A stretch of DNA of 64,000 bases from Planococcus citri (GCF_950023065.1 NC_088681.1:69412836-69476835), one strand, 5' to 3'; positions 33,888-46,935 are shown, counted from the stretch's first letter. Notes: a model not told the origin generated them from the letters alone. Made by a program: numbers and translations.

Positions 33888-36476
33888 TTAACAACTTCTC
33901 GCTAAAAGGTTCCTTATTTACCTTTGGGGTTTTTTCATATTTTTCAAAAATACGTAATCACTGGAAAATTTTTGAATTTGAATTGTTCCAAACCGTTCTC
34001 CATCACCAATCGACTCGAGAGGTCGAAAATAGGGTACGAGCTAAATTTAAGACTTTTTTTTTGCCAATTTGATCTATTTTTATTGAATGAGTCAGATCAC
34101 TCTGATTTGAATTTTTTTAAATTCTTCACGAACCAAAAAATGAGTTTCATAATCTGACATTTTCGGTGGTGGTGTACATATTTTGGTGTCTTGTGAAGAT
34201 TCTTCTTTGTCCAGTTCAAAAATTTTTGTGCATGTTGGGATTTTTCTTTTTTAAGTCATGTATGTACCTACTTATTGTTTGTTTGAATTCGTTTCAATAA
34301 AGTAGATTATCATGAAATCGTTACGAATGTATCAAGTGTCTTGGAATTAAGTTTTTAGCCTCTTTTGTGATCCATTTGCTAAAATACATAGTTTGAAAAG
34401 GTTGTGCCCAAAGTGGCTCCCATTCTTAAATAGCACCCTTTTTGAAAAAAAAATAGATATCTACTTGTACTTTGATTTGAATTTTTTGAGGGAAAAGGTT
34501 AAATTTTGAGATCGATGAGAGTTCACAACAAGCTACTGAAGAGCAATTTTTGAGCTACACCCTTCATACCATCTCTATTCGTCGCTGGGGAGAGAACTTT
34601 CATCTTTGACGTCATTTTGCGTCCCAATTGCAAATGTGTTGAAGCAGAATACCGCACATACTCGTATATTCTCGCATGTGTAACTGTACGTATCAGACCA
34701 AGACGAAAGTGAGCAAGTGAGAAATAGAGATAGAAACACACTACGTGAACCACCGAACTACACAGCAGCAAAACCGAACGACACCGCCATCGCCATCGCC
34801 ATCGCCGTCTCCCATAGTAGCAGAAGAAGAAATAGAACAAGCTCGTCAGTAGATTACCTAAGGGGGTTTTGTTTTTCGTTGTTTTACAGACTTAACTTTT
34901 TCTAAAGAGCTTCGTTAGTTTCAATGGCCGAACATTCTAGTTCATTTCGTTACAAAACGTTTATTTCATTACGTTTTTGTACGTTACAAATTGGATAAGC
35001 GATTATGTCGCTTTTTTTCTTCGGCACTAGTGTAGTACCTATACTAGTATGTACCACACACACTCTTCTCGCGCGAGTTTTAAGCTCTTTCGCAATTTCC
35101 TCGAACACGCTGCTCTTTTTTTTCACTCTGTCAGCTCCTCGTTTTCTCGGTATATGTCTCACTCCGTCTCTCGTCTCATCGTAGTCGGAGTTACACGAGT
35201 ATAATTTGGTCAAGCAACGTTTTTGGCTTGTTCCCCGACGACGTTCTATTTACGAGTATATGGCGAAAAGCTCTTTTCTTTATGTAACTCGGTTTCGAAG
35301 AAATCGCCTTCCCTGCCCACCCCATCGTGTTTTGGAGTTGCTAACCAACAACGACCAGCACCATCAGGTTGGTATAGACTTGTACGGTGTAGTGCTCATA
35401 AGAGACTCGAAAGTGTCCGCTACCTTGACTTTTGTACATATTCACTATTCACGAGTACCTAGACTACCTACCAACATTACTTCTACTTACCTAACTAATA
35501 CATTAAACGATTATGTTGTAGTATAAAATGTTTTACTCTCCGCTTGCACACCCACACCAATTTTTTTCGTGCAGCAAAGTACGCGTAAGTATATGGGTAA
35601 AAAATTGAAACAGTAATTCAACGTTTATTTGACGAGTCGTTCGCATAAGTAATGTGTACTTATACGAAGGTATTTCTCGGTGTCTTTTATCGACGATGTT
35701 TGCGCATTCGCTTCGTTAAACGCTGCTGTCGTTTTGTCGCCCTCGAAATGTTGTAAAGTAAAAAGAGGTAAAGGTATGTGCTCTGTGCCATGCCTTACAA
35801 CGAGTACAAATTCTCGTTACACGTTCACGAATTATAAATTCGTCGTAGCATTTTTTGCATGATGTATAATATTCGCATGTTTCGTCGTATAATTACCCAT
35901 TACTATACCTTTTTTTTCCTCCTTCACTATGCTACCCCATCCCCGTGCTTTTCTACCCACACACACACGTGCAAACCTACCACCATCTACCTGCCTGACT
36001 ACCTCGGTTACGAGTACATTGATATGGGAGGGTCTTCGAGAAAAATGACGTTTTAATTTTATATTACCTAGGACGCGGACGTGTATACTTTCGTGCTATA
36101 CTAACCTCTCATTTGCCCATTGCCCTGGAATCGTCGAAATGATCAGTCGTAAGCGGTTTTTATCGCCCGAATTTTATGTTTAACAGGATTTGTGTAGTAC
36201 GTCGTAAAGTGCGACGGATATTACAAGAAATTAACTGTACGAATAAGCATTTATTAGCTGAGTTTGAAAAAAAAATACTCGATTCAGGATTCAAAGTCAG
36301 TGAAGCTCAAAATTGAACATTCGTTGTGAAATCTTACTTTTTCATCCTGAATATGAAGTGCCGAAGGCTCAAGGAAAGTATTTTAGATATTAATGGCCAG
36401 TTTCAAAAAATTAAAAAAAATCAATAACTCATAAAATTTTAGTTTTTTTTTTTGGTTGAAAAAATGGCTAGAATTC
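33888..36476. other. gene-free stretch; one degraded FB fragment, rest single-copy
   Basis: About 33980-34250 resembles a decayed FB arm (CCAATCGACTCGAGAGGTCGAAAATAGGG-like order). The rest has balanced composition, a (CGCCAT)n tract and many TACGAGTA words. Open frames at 34523-34840 and 35206-35526 show no domain. Confidence 0.45.
34785..34807 (+). repeat. (CGCCAT)n hexanucleotide repeat
   Basis: Nearly four consecutive CGCCAT units. Confidence 0.85.
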
Positions 36477-36516
36477 GGGGGGGGGGTGCAATTACTCCTA
36501 TTGTCATATGCCGGAT
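36477..36516 (+). mobile_element. solo right tip of an FB-family element
   Basis: GGGGGTGCAATTACTCCTAT followed by TGTCATATGCCGGAT and then TA matches the FB right tip. Nothing before it matches the FB arm, so only the outermost ~40 bp remain. Confidence 0.7.
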
Positions 36517-36639
36517 TATGAGGGCCTCATGGGGGAGGGGGTTTCCCAAAAATTGAGTTGTTTGTGAAAAATTCAATTTTTTGGCGACCCACTTCCTCGA
36601 ATGTGGCCTTCAGAAGGGTTCAACTGTAAATATAACTTC

Positions 36640-39625
36640 AAATCAAATCGTTTATTTTTGCAATGGACAGCTATGCTGCATTTACAAAGTCAGCTTACAA
36701 TTAAGTGAATGTACAGCATTTCAACTAATTACTCTAACATTTAAATTTAAATAAAATAAAATAAATATAAATAGATACAGTACGTATGTAAAAGGTAATG
36801 ATACATGTTGGAGTAATTTACCATAACTTACTCCAGTTGTACCATCTCATCAATGCTGTAGAACGCATATCCCTGCAACCATTTTTTGAGTTTATTTTTG
36901 AACAGTTTACCAGATGTCAGAGATTTAAATTCCTGGGGGATTTTATTATATATTTTGGATGCCATAAAATCAACATTATTCTGCATATTTTTTGTTCTTA
37001 AATTTTCACTTATTGCCAAATTTCGATGTCTTGTATCCTAGGTATGAGAAGGTGTCTTGAGTTCTATTGTTCTATTTTTTATCATAATACACATTTGCAA
37101 TATGTACTCACATAGAACTGTTAGTATCTTGCTTTCAATGAAGAGTGGTTTGCAGGATTCTCTTGGATTTTTTCGAAACATAATTTCTAACAAGTCTTTT
37201 TTATGCTATCAATACTCGATGAAGCAGATTGTGATTTTCACCCCAAAAAGATATTCCATAGCTCATATTTGAATGAAAAAGGCCATAGTATGCAAGTTTT
37301 AGAGTATTTAGGTTTGTGATATCACATAATTGCCGTATTAAGTAAGTATAGGTGGAGAGTTTTTCGATTAAATGGTCCACTTGGCTATTCCATTTCAAGT
37401 CCGAGTCTATTATAATTCCCAAAAATTTTGTTGAGTCAGCTATCCTGTAATTTTCACTAATACATTGAGGTATTTTCCCAAATGACAAAAAAGTTGTTCT
37501 ACTTAAATTTAGTATCATTTTGTTTGCTGAAAACCAAGATATTAAATTTTCCATTATAATTTTAATGTGATCAGTGATCACTATTCATAGTTTCTTTAAG
37601 TTCTATGAGAGCAGTAGTATCGCCAGCAAATTCTGTAAGACTATGCTCAAAGTAATATGCCAAATCATTGATGTAAATTATAAAAAGTAGTGGACCTAAG
37701 ATGGATCCCTGCAGAACCCCCTGTGTAATACATTCTGTCCCAGAAAATACATTACTGTTAATTTTTACAATTTGGATTCTATCAGACAAGTAGGTTTTGA
37801 CCCAATCTAATAGCTTTTGTCTTACACCATATCTTTCCAGTTTTCTCAAGAGGATTTTGTGATCAACCCGATCAAAAGCCTTGGACAAATCACAAAGAAC
37901 TGCCATTAGACTTTTCTTTAGTTGAAGACCATTTAATACTTTGTGTATGAATTTATAGATTGCAGAAGTGGTGTTCATATTTTTCTAAAAGCCGAATTGG
38001 GATGGGTGAAGTAAGTTCTGTTTCTCAAAGAAGGCTGATAATCGTTTATGGAATAGTTTTGCAAATAACTTGGAAAAGATTGGTGTAATGGATATTGGTC
38101 TGTAATTATTTAGTTTATCTCTCTCTCCCTTCTTAAAGACAGGTGTTACTACACTAGTTTTCATTACATGTGGATAGACTCCCTTTTCAATGGACTCATT
38201 GAAAAGTGTTGCAAGGGGGTGAGCTACAAATGGTGCAGAGAGCTTAAGTGTATTTACATCAAGGCCAAGATGATCCTTTGCAGAGGAGCTTTTAAGAGAA
38301 TTAATTATGGTTAAACCTTCATACATGTTAGTGGGTTCACAAAAGAAGGAAGGGACTGTGTAATGTACTAGTGAGATTGGATCCAAATTACATGTTGCTT
38401 GAGGGTGGTCTGTCAGATTTGTGAAGAAAGAGATGAAAAGTTGGGCAATTTTATGAGGATCTGTAGTTGATGAATTACCATCTTTAATGTTTTCAATCAT
38501 CTGCTGATTAGGCTTTTGATTTATTAATTCCCATGCTGTTTTGTTATAATTACTGGAGTTTAAGATTTTCCCATCATTTACGTATTTTTTTGCAGAATTC
38601 ACCAACAGTTTGTACTCAGTTTTTTTTACTTTATTTAAATAAGGGGATTCGATTATTAGATTAAATTCTCTGATGTCTTCAAGTTCCTGTTTCAATTTTT
38701 TTAGTTTGTGTTTGTAGTATGATGAAAATTTAGTGTTGTTTCGTTTTAAACCACAATTTTTTGTAATTACAGACTCAGGGAAGGATTGGTTAATGTATTG
38801 TATATATGTGCTTTGAAAGTTGCTAAACTTCACCTGAAAATCATCACCTTGAAGCATGCTGTCCCAATCTTCTGCTTCTAAAAAGTTTACAAATGACTGT
38901 TTGTTATGATTGCTAAAATTACAAATTATATAGCTGGATGATTTTATTTCAGGTGATTTAGAATCTGTGCGCAGGGTTAAAAGTATGCCATCATGGTCAG
39001 AGATATGCGTCCTACAAACATTCATTTTAAATGATACATTATTATCGCATAAGAAATTATCAAAGCAATTATTTTGCCTAGTTGGCTTATTACAGCATAG
39101 GACTAAATTGTATGACAAGGCCATATCTAGAAGTTTTTGAGAGGCTGTAGACTTCACTAAAGTATTCATATTCAGGTCTCCTCCAATTATTAATTTTTTC
39201 CCTAATTGTTGAGAATAAAATATTGCCTCTTCTATTTTTTTGAAAAATACCTCCAAATTTCCAGAAGGTGGCCTATATACAGAGAGTATGTTAGTACCCA
39301 TATTTGTAAGAGTAACCCCACATTTCAACATCCCCCTGAACTGAGAGTAGCCGAACTTCATCCAATTCTTTATACATATTTTCGAGACATTTAGCCACTA
39401 GGATACACGAACCCCCTCCTCTGCCTAAAATCCTAGCATAAAATGAATCCAGAGTATAGCCATCAACCTTGAGCATCATAATTTTAGTATTATTTAGCCA
39501 GTGCTCAGTAATGCAGGCTACATGAGCGCCAAGTTCCCCAAGTGTGTGTTCCACTAGTGAAATTTTATTTTGAATTGGCTGGACATTCTGAGTCATCAAG
39601 CATAAGATTTTATTAGCCACTCCAA
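36640..39625 (-). mobile_element. decayed CR1/Jockey-like LINE
   Basis: On the minus strand an endonuclease domain, reverse transcriptase and C-terminal region follow in the normal order over about 3 kb. The 3' end is near 36640, where the minus strand reads AAACGATTTGATTTGA; short repeated 3' tails of this kind are common in CR1-type LINEs. The 5' end stops just before the endonuclease, with no ORF1, so it is 5'-truncated. No target duplication was found. Confidence 0.75.
36828..39620 (-). pseudogene. broken endonuclease/reverse transcriptase of CR1/Jockey-like LINE
   Basis: Fragments in order: endonuclease start (39291-39620: TQNVQPIQNK, TEHWLNN); rest of endonuclease plus start of RT (37985-39361: SVYRPPSG, GGDLNMNT, SDHDGILL, NNYRPISI); RT core (37571-37978: LCDLSKAFDRVDH, QGSILGPLLF); RT thumb (37201-37581: FLGIIIDSDLKW); C-terminal tail (from about 37190 down to 36828: CKPLFIESKILT, KIYNKIP). 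Breaks: a frameshift near 39310; a TAG at 37985-37987 in the same frame, where relatives have an arginine after QFGF; a frameshift near 37580; TAA at 37201; another frameshift near 37180; and a TAG in the HTY-TRH motif. The catalytic FADD is changed to FAGD. It is certainly non-functional. Confidence 0.8.
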
Positions 39626-41489
39626 TTTCTGAATAATTGTCGTTAAAAAGTGCTAAAAGAAAATCTGGTACTCATAAACTCTGATTCCCCACAGTTTTGA
39701 CACCTCCACCGATGTCCTCGTCTCCTCCCCTCCCCCCCCCCAGTTATAAATGGTAAAAAATTTTGAAATATCGCCAGCAAGTTCTATAGGAATTATCTGT
39801 AACTCTGTACTTTTTTCGAAAAATCTTCTTTTCCTAGTTGGCTGAATTTTTATAGCCAGTCAAAATGTAGCCTACGTCTGCGTACTATGCAAAAAAAGCA
39901 CCAACGACCCAAGATTTTTTTCGATTCACTCTGTATACATTTGATACATATACAGTATTATTCGGTTGGCCTAAACGTGGCACTGGCACATTGTAGCCAT
40001 ATTTTAAAAAATTGCTCGCTGTCAGGCAGGCGTTTCGTACAGACAATCTACACGTCTCCTATGTATACAAGATTGCCTATTTTAAAGTCACTTTCACGAC
40101 AAGCGCGAAATAACGCCGGCACCAGCCGAGCACAAAAAATGGAAGAAAAAACGTCGAATATTGATATAAAAAATTTACGCCTTAGCATTGCCATAACGAA
40201 CGCAAATATTTGTATTAAAATGCCGCGCTATACACAGTACCCACTACACAGTACACAGTACACACACAGTACGTGTTGCCTACGCGTAATAATAAAGAAC
40301 ACGTTGTACGTGTTGCCTATTTGGGGCTGATTTAAGGCGTTTTAATGCTTAATGATACACAATGATGGCGGTGGTGGTGTGCCACATACGACATACGATG
40401 GTGTAAATACGAGCTTATACTCGTATAATCGGTTATTAATGATGGAATCGTCAAAGTCAAGGTGCATTTCGAATTTTTCCTCTCTCTTTTGTTTCTGAAC
40501 TACTATACGAGTAGCTTCGCAAGTTCTTCTACCCACGAATTCATATCGATGTATAAGTCTAGGTGGTGGGCAGCTACGTAGCTAGCTAGCAATCAAATAT
40601 GTACATACTCCTACGGTAATCGAAAACTTACTTCTAAGTTCTAAGCACATGTGAATTTTTCCAACTTTAACAAAAATGTGCCCATGGAAAGAAAATCGTA
40701 AATTCGAATTGAATTTTATCCGTCATTCGAAGCCTTCATTTTGCTCCAACCGAAAGTACGAGTATAATACTCGAGTTAAAATATGATCGCACGAAGGGTA
40801 CATGGTTTCGAAACAGCTATATAGCTCGAGATAAACCGTAATCATTTACCGCTCACCCTCATGGGTCTCGTATACAGTATACAAAGACTTTTCAAAAAAC
40901 AGCGAATTCTTCACTTTGATATGAAAGAAAAAAAAGAACTGAAAATTCGACCAGAAATGGCTAAAAATTCGCTTGCTACGAAAGCTATACTTACTTATAA
41001 AGCTAGCACAGTGCACACGAGGAAAACGGGCATAATTTCGAGTTCGAGCTGAAACTACAACGCAACGACGGATATAAAAGAAGTAGACATGAAAAGTTGA
41101 AGAAGAAAAAAAGGCCAAAAACTTACATAAAAGAAGATTCGGATTAAAGCGCTGACAAGTTTAGAAGATAATAAAAATCGACTACCCGTGTAATCGGACG
41201 CGAATATGGTCCAAAACGACTGATGACAGTAAAGACTCTTCAAAGAATTACAATAAAAAAAGGAGAAACGATTTTAGATATAAATCAAAAAAATCTGCGT
41301 AAACGTCGGTAAAAATGAAAAGAAAGCGAAAAATACTCGTACCTTACCCGTTTCTCTCTTTTTTTTTGCTGTTGCGAAATAAACGAAAATAAGTTACACA
41401 AGGTAGGAAAAAATTTTCTGTACTGAATTCTACTCGAGGAGGTTTCTTTACGATAAGATTATTATTTTATAGTTTTGTCAAGTTTATTG
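39626..41489. other. gene-free, apparently single-copy stretch
   Basis: No repeat family and no domain-bearing frame is recognised. The frame at 39887-40330 (147 codons) is the longest but has no recognisable motif and ends in a tract of ACAGTACACA repeats; I do not call it a gene. A C-rich run lies near 39725. Confidence 0.45.
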
Positions 41490-42850
41490 ATTATAAGGGT
41501 GAAGAAATTTTCGAACTAGAGAAGGTGAAATCGAAAGAGTATGCAAAAAATATCACCAATCAAAATTTTAGTTTTCGATTTTTGATGAATTTTTGAAAAT
41601 CTTTTGACCGAAAATGAGGAAAAATCAATTTCCAAATTCAAGCAGAAAACTTGAATTTCGTAAAAGTACCCTATTTTTTCAACCTCTTAAATCGGTCGGA
41701 ATTGACTTTGTACCATTTCAAGCAGTTCTGGAGCCTCCAACAGATTTTCGAAAGCTGATATTTCCACAAAATTTTACCAAGTTAAGTTGGTCACACTACC
41801 TATACCATAATTTCAAAATGACGAGGCGACTGGAGGTGTTTTCAGGCTATTTTGGAGCCTCCAGCAACATTTCAGAAATTCCAGTTCCTCAAAAAAGTCA
41901 TAAAATCTGCCCCAAAAGTCAAAAATAGGATATAAACTGTACTTCAACTTTTTTTTTGTCAAACATTAACCAGCACCAAACGTGTGAATATAAAGTTGAT
42001 TCCGACAGATTTCATGGCGTTTTTTGGAAAACTTAAACTTCCAAAATGCTTCTGGAGGCTCCAGAACTGCTTGAAATTACTTCCAGTTTACTCAAACGTG
42101 TTGAAATTAGGGTACGAAATAAATTGCAGCTTTCCAACTTCATTGGGTAAAATTTTATGGAAATTACTCAATCTTCAAAAATCTGCTGCAGTTTCCAAAC
42201 TTCTCCAAAAATTCGCCAAAAATAAAAAAATCCAGTTTAGTACCAAAAAAACACTCACGCATTTAGCTTGAGAAGACTGACTTTTCTTCAAATAAAATCT
42301 TTTATGGACGAATTGATTCACATTTTTTGAAACATTGGTGCAGAAAGTCATCTGTTTACAATCGAATCGAATCATTTACAAACAATCAAACGATTGATGA
42401 TTGAACGAATTGATTGATTTCTAGGTGAATCATTCGCGACCGAATTCATCAATAGTTACTGAATCATTCTCGAATGAATTGATTTTTTAGTGAATCATTC
42501 GCGAACGAATTGGTTCACATGACTCGTTCACCAACGAATCGATTCATTGACTCAAGCTTTGATGAATCATCCGCGAACAAATTGATTCGTATAGGTGATT
42601 CGTTTGCGAACGAATCCATTCATTTACTCAATTTATGGTGAATCATTCGCGAACGAATTGATCTGCATGACGCGTTCACGAACGAATCGATTAATTTACT
42701 CAATTTTTGGTGAGTCGTTCACGAACGAATTGAATAATTTTTTATGAATCATTCGCGAACGAGAGTCTGATTGTCAAAAATTCATCAATTTTGGTTTATG
42801 ATGAATTTTTGCACGCTCTTTCAAGTTGAATGAAGATGACAAAAGATCAA
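41490..42850 (+). mobile_element. strongly diverged FB-related repeat
   Basis: 41535-42300 keeps the FB interior order (TTTTCGATTTTTGATGAATT, ATGAGG, CAGTTCTGGAGCCTCCAAC, GGAGCCTCCAGCAAC, CTTCTGGAGGCTCCAGAAC), and 42765-42840 again matches (GATGAATTTTTGCACGCTC). A TTCGCGAA array lies between these two parts, so it appears to have expanded or inserted within the old element. The tips are not recognisable. Confidence 0.55.
42385..42765 (+). repeat. array of TTCGCGAA-centred repeats (copy A)
   Basis: GAATCATTCGCGAACGAATT and variants recur about every 30-65 bp. The core TTCGCGAA is a perfect palindrome. The same family forms a more regular array at 53585-54080. Confidence 0.8.
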
Positions 42851-43870
42851 GGGGAGGGGATAAGGAAAAATCACAATATGAAATCCAACAATAACATGCA
42901 AAAGTTGAAATTCGCCACTATAGTGATATTGGGGGGGGGGGGACTTTGCAAAAATTGTGGTCAATTTTTCGAAAATTATTCAGCCAACACTTGAAACTTG
43001 AAAAAAATTGACCTTGTACCCACCCCTTTCCTCAACATATAAAATAAGTTGGAAAAAAAGGAGTTCGTAATGGTTGACAAAAAAAAAAAAAAAGACTACA
43101 CATTAGTGTAAGGAGGTAGAAGTTTTTACGACGATGCCTGCGAAAAGTGCAGACTCCAGCCAATGCGATCTCGACGACGGCATCGCAGTGGTAAAGCACC
43201 AGGATTAGAGGGGAAGGAGGGGAAGAGGACGCTCGCTAAAAGTTTGAAAAATTCATTTTACAGTAATGAACTTAAAAAAGTAAACTTGTGAGAAATGCCG
43301 GCATCTTGAAAAATCATTATCACGCGAAGAAACAGAGCGGTACGATATTAACGGATGGAAACATCGGGCATAAGGTATCGTTAAGGTTCGCGGTTAGTGT
43401 CAAGTTTTTTCATTTTTGCTACCAACATTTTAGCTACATTTTTAATACGTTCATAATTACGGACAAAGTAAGTTTGAAAATGAACGAAGGTAACATTTGT
43501 GCTGTGTTGTATGATGTTAGAAAAGTTGTTTCGAATAAAATCCTTTTTTATCCTTTTTTGAAACACTACCCCCGTTTGAATTGTTTTTCTCAGCTGCTTT
43601 TTAATTTAACTTTCGTGTAAGCCTTTGGACGTATTTTTCGCTTCTTTTTTAATACATTTTCACTCTATACCTACCCCGATCCTCCACGAAGTTAAAAATA
43701 TCTACTTGGAAAAAAAACTTGAGAAAAATGCTTTCGATATAAAGTAGGATGTGTAAGGAAGTGCTCGATTTATGAGCAATGGTCCAATAATGGATATTTT
43801 GAAGGGGAAAATGGTTCAACTTGAGGTGCAAAGTTGTTTTTTTTTTCGAATGATCTATTGCCATACTGTA
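42851..43870. other. gene-free stretch
   Basis: AT-rich with a G run near 42930 and an A run near 43080. The open frame at 43288-43620 has no recognised domain. From 43130 to 43630 it may be single-copy. Nothing else is seen. Confidence 0.45.
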
Positions 43871-44321
43871 CGTAGAATATGACAATAGGAGTAATTGCAC
43901 CTCCCCCCCGCCGATTCTCCGGGACAACTTTTTTCTTAAAGGGGACATCCTAAGGAACATTTTAAAGCAAATTTGCCAAAAAAAAAGAAGGCCGTGGCCA
44001 TTTTGATTGACAGGTCAGACTTCGTAGATTCGATTTTCAAAAATTCACCAAAAATCGAAAAACGCACTTTAGCACTTGAAATTTTGACAGGTGATGAATT
44101 TTTGCATGATCTTTTGATCTAACTTTGTAAAGTTTGAAAAAATTCGTGCAAGTCCTATGTTAAAACGCGAAATCTGTGATTTCGGCTAACCTGTCAATCA
44201 AAATGGCCGCCATTTTGTAAGTAAGGCCAACTTTTTTTTTAGCAAGTTTACTTTAAAATGTTCCTTAGGATGTCCCCTTTAAGAAAAAAGTTGTCCCGGA
44301 GCATCGGCGGGGGGAGGGTGC
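43871..44321. mobile_element. FB-family element, internally deleted copy
   Basis: Both tips are present: AATATGACAATAGGAGTAAT with GGGACAACTTTTTTCTTAAA on the left, and TTGTCCCGGAGCATCGGCGG on the right. Only about 450 bp lie between them. The left arm is cut just after GGTCAGAC and joins directly to the right arm at TCGATTTTCAAAAATTCACC. The extreme GTCCGGC tips are mutated or lost, so no target duplication can be read. Confidence 0.75.
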
Positions 44322-44633
44322 AAAATGTAACCTCATAATATTCGTGTTCAGTGGGTTTTTGGTGAATTCAAAAGTTTTTGTTCAAAACTCTTTGAAGTAT
44401 GTTTCCCTCCCCCACCGAAAAAAGCGTTTTTCGCCATTGTGGGCAAGAAGGGCGGAGCGGGGAAATTTTTTTGTGACCGACATTTTTTTAAAAGGTTCCT
44501 AACAATGCATCATTAGAATTTCAAAACTCTGAGGATGCGGGCATTTTACCTATTTTACCCGGGAGTACCCTTCTCAAGCTGTTTAGGTTTATTGATTTCC
44601 ATTTTGGCGTTTTTCAAATCAATTTTTCATTAC
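44322..44633. other. gene-free stretch
   Basis: Nothing recognised. Confidence 0.4.
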
Positions 44634-44821
44634 TGATATCATGAAAGTGCGTTTTCCCACTCCTGCGTTGACGCACGAAAGCAGCTCTTTTATTGGCAAC
44701 GCGAGAAGTATTGTTCCGTGCGTTTACGAGGACTGAAAAGTTACTTTTCGGTCCTAGGACTGAAATTTACTTGAATTGCGCATGCGCGTACGGTGCTGAA
44801 AACGCGTTTTCATGATATCAC
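44634..44821. mobile_element. small TIR element with TGATATCATGAAA ends
   Basis: The left end TGATATCATGAAAGTGCG and right end CGCGTTTTCATGATATCA are inverted copies over about 20 bp. An internal inverted pair (GGACTGAAAAGTTACTTTTC ... GGTCCTAGGACTGAAA) is also present. About 190 bp, no coding capacity. The target duplication is not clear. Confidence 0.6.
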
Positions 44822-44824
44822 GTA

Positions 44825-45334
44825 AGCTTTGTTCTTTTCGCACAAATTTACTGCACTAGTGTACACTGGTGTAGAAAGTGTAGGATTTTTGTTCTTTTCA
44901 TTTTTTTTTACACTAGTGCAGGCAAGTTTGTGTTCTATTCAGTCGGGTGTACTCTGGTGTAATGCATTGGTGTAGTTGGTGCATACACCATCTACTCCTG
45001 CTCTGGAGGAGGAGTAGGTGGTGTACACCATGCACACTGAAATTGAATTGATTGTTGATGATAATTGTTTGCGTTTGCGTTCAAATGTGAATTAATTTAT
45101 TGAAGAAAAGTTGTAAATGGAGAGTGAAATTGTAAAAAAGCTCATTTCATTCTATTTACAAACTATCGGAAGTGATGATGATAACAAAAATGGGATGAAA
45201 AAAACATCACCAAATAAATGTTACACCACCACATACACTGGTGTGAGTGGTGCATGAGTGAAGTACACCACCTACTCCAGTGTAATACACCAATCTACAC
45301 TAGTGTAAAAAATAAATGCGAAAAGAACAAAGCT
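44825..45334. mobile_element. TIR element rich in ACACTAGTGT / ACACTGGTGT
   Basis: The left end AGCTTTGTTCTTTTCGCA and right end TGCGAAAAGAACAAAGCT are perfect inverted copies (18 bp). GTA lies outside both ends (44822-44824 and 45335-45337), a possible 3-bp target duplication. The interior carries many copies of the near-palindrome TACACTAGTGTA / ACACTGGTGTA in both orientations (about 44855, 44925, 44950, 45230, 45275 and 45298), plus GGAGGAGTAGGTGGTGTAC paired with CACCATCTACTCCTGCTC. No gene. Confidence 0.75.
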
Positions 45335-45349
45335 GTAATGAAAAATATC

Positions 45350-45469
45350 TTACAATGCAAGCACCGAGTGAGCATTTTATGCCTCGCAAATTTACGTACC
45401 TCGCCTTCGGCTCGGTTCGTAAACATTCGCTCGGCATGAAAACGCTCACTTTCGGTGCTTGTATTGTAA
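45350..45469. mobile_element. 120-bp hairpin MITE
   Basis: TTACAATGCAAGCACCGAGT on the left pairs with ACTTTCGGTGCTTGTATTGTAA on the right (read inverted), and pairing continues through ATGCC(T/G)CGC to the centre at CGCCTTCGGCTCGG. Nearly the whole element folds back on itself. It sits 15 bp after the end of the preceding TIR element. Confidence 0.7.
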
Positions 45470-46935
45470 TATACTATTACCCAATGTTGAGGAAACAGGT
45501 ATAGGTAATGTAATATTTATTTCCTGTTTTAATTTGAGAATTGAAATTCTCACGTAAATCGTAACAAAATCACTCACCAACTTATTATTATAGGCGTATT
45601 CGAGAGTTTTTTTTTGCCACAGTAAAAATTTGTACTCACCTGAAACAAACAGAAAAACAAAACATCGATTAGTGGATTGGATTATATCGATGATATCTAT
45701 CATTTATTTAAAAAGGCAAATACACTATGTATGAGATACTGACTCTTTTTAATATATCTTATTAGTCGGGGGGCCCCACAAGGATCTATTGCACCCCCTG
45801 TCGATCTTCCGGGACAACTTTTTTCTTAAAGGAGGAGTCCTAAGGAACATTTCTAGCTCTTGTTCTCCAAAAAAAAAAAAAACATGGCCCTACTCACAAA
45901 ATGACTGCCATTTGGATATCGCAGATTTTGCGTTCCAACATAGGACTTGCACGAAATTTCTGGAATTTGACAAAGCTAGATCAAAAAAACGTACAAAAAT
46001 TCACCACCAGCTAAAAATTCAAATCCTAAAATACATTTTTCGATTTCTGGTGAATTTTTTAAAATCAAGTCTAGGCCAAAAATGAGAGGAAAAAATCAAA
46101 ATTTTACTCAATTGATCTAGAATGCTCAAATTTGGGATATACTTTATTTTCGACCTGACAAATCGATTGGAAACTGTTGTAGACCATTTAGAGTGAATCT
46201 GGAGCCTCCAGCAGATTTTTAAAACTTGAAATTCCCTTCAAAATTTCATCAAATGGAGTTGGAAAGACGAAATTCATTCTGCAAACTAATTTCAATATGC
46301 TACGAAGTCGACTGCAGGTGAATTTCAAGTCGTTTTAGAGCCTCCAGTGACTTTTTGAAAATTCCTGGAGTCTCCGGAAGATTTTTGAAATTATGTCCCA
46401 AGACTTGGGTGGTAAGTAGTAGATAGTCTGAGTGACCTTCCATCAAATTTTTGTCCATTTTAGTTGGATAGATTAGAAGTATCGGGCTTCGGGAGAAAAA
46501 ACGTGCGCCGTCTCAGGACAGTGTCACCTGTTCCAGTTCAAAACATATTTTTGTGCATTTGAAAATTTAAAAAATTCACCCTTTCGCCTCCATTCGAGGT
46601 AGAAGGATGAGATTCTGTTGACAACCTATTTTTGGCATTATTCCGAAGTGGATTGCAGGCAGTTTCAATCCATTTTGGAGCCTCGTGCGCCTTTTTGGAA
46701 ACTTTAGTTTTTCATAAAATACCACAAAATCTGGCCGAATTAACTCTAGCACATACTGTGCAGAGTAAATTTCAGCTTTCCAGCTCCATTTGATGAAACT
46801 TTGTGGGAATTTCAAGTTTCAAAAATTTGCTGGAGGCTCCAGAACTACTCTTAAACGGTCTGAAACAGTTTCAAATAGATTTGGCATGTCGAAAATAGGG
46901 TGTATCCCAACTTTCAGCTTTTTAATAAGTCAATT

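Noticed and set aside
39887..40330. 147-codon open frame
   Set aside because: No domain, no codon bias that I can see, and its end runs through a CACAGTACACA simple repeat; possible but unsupported.
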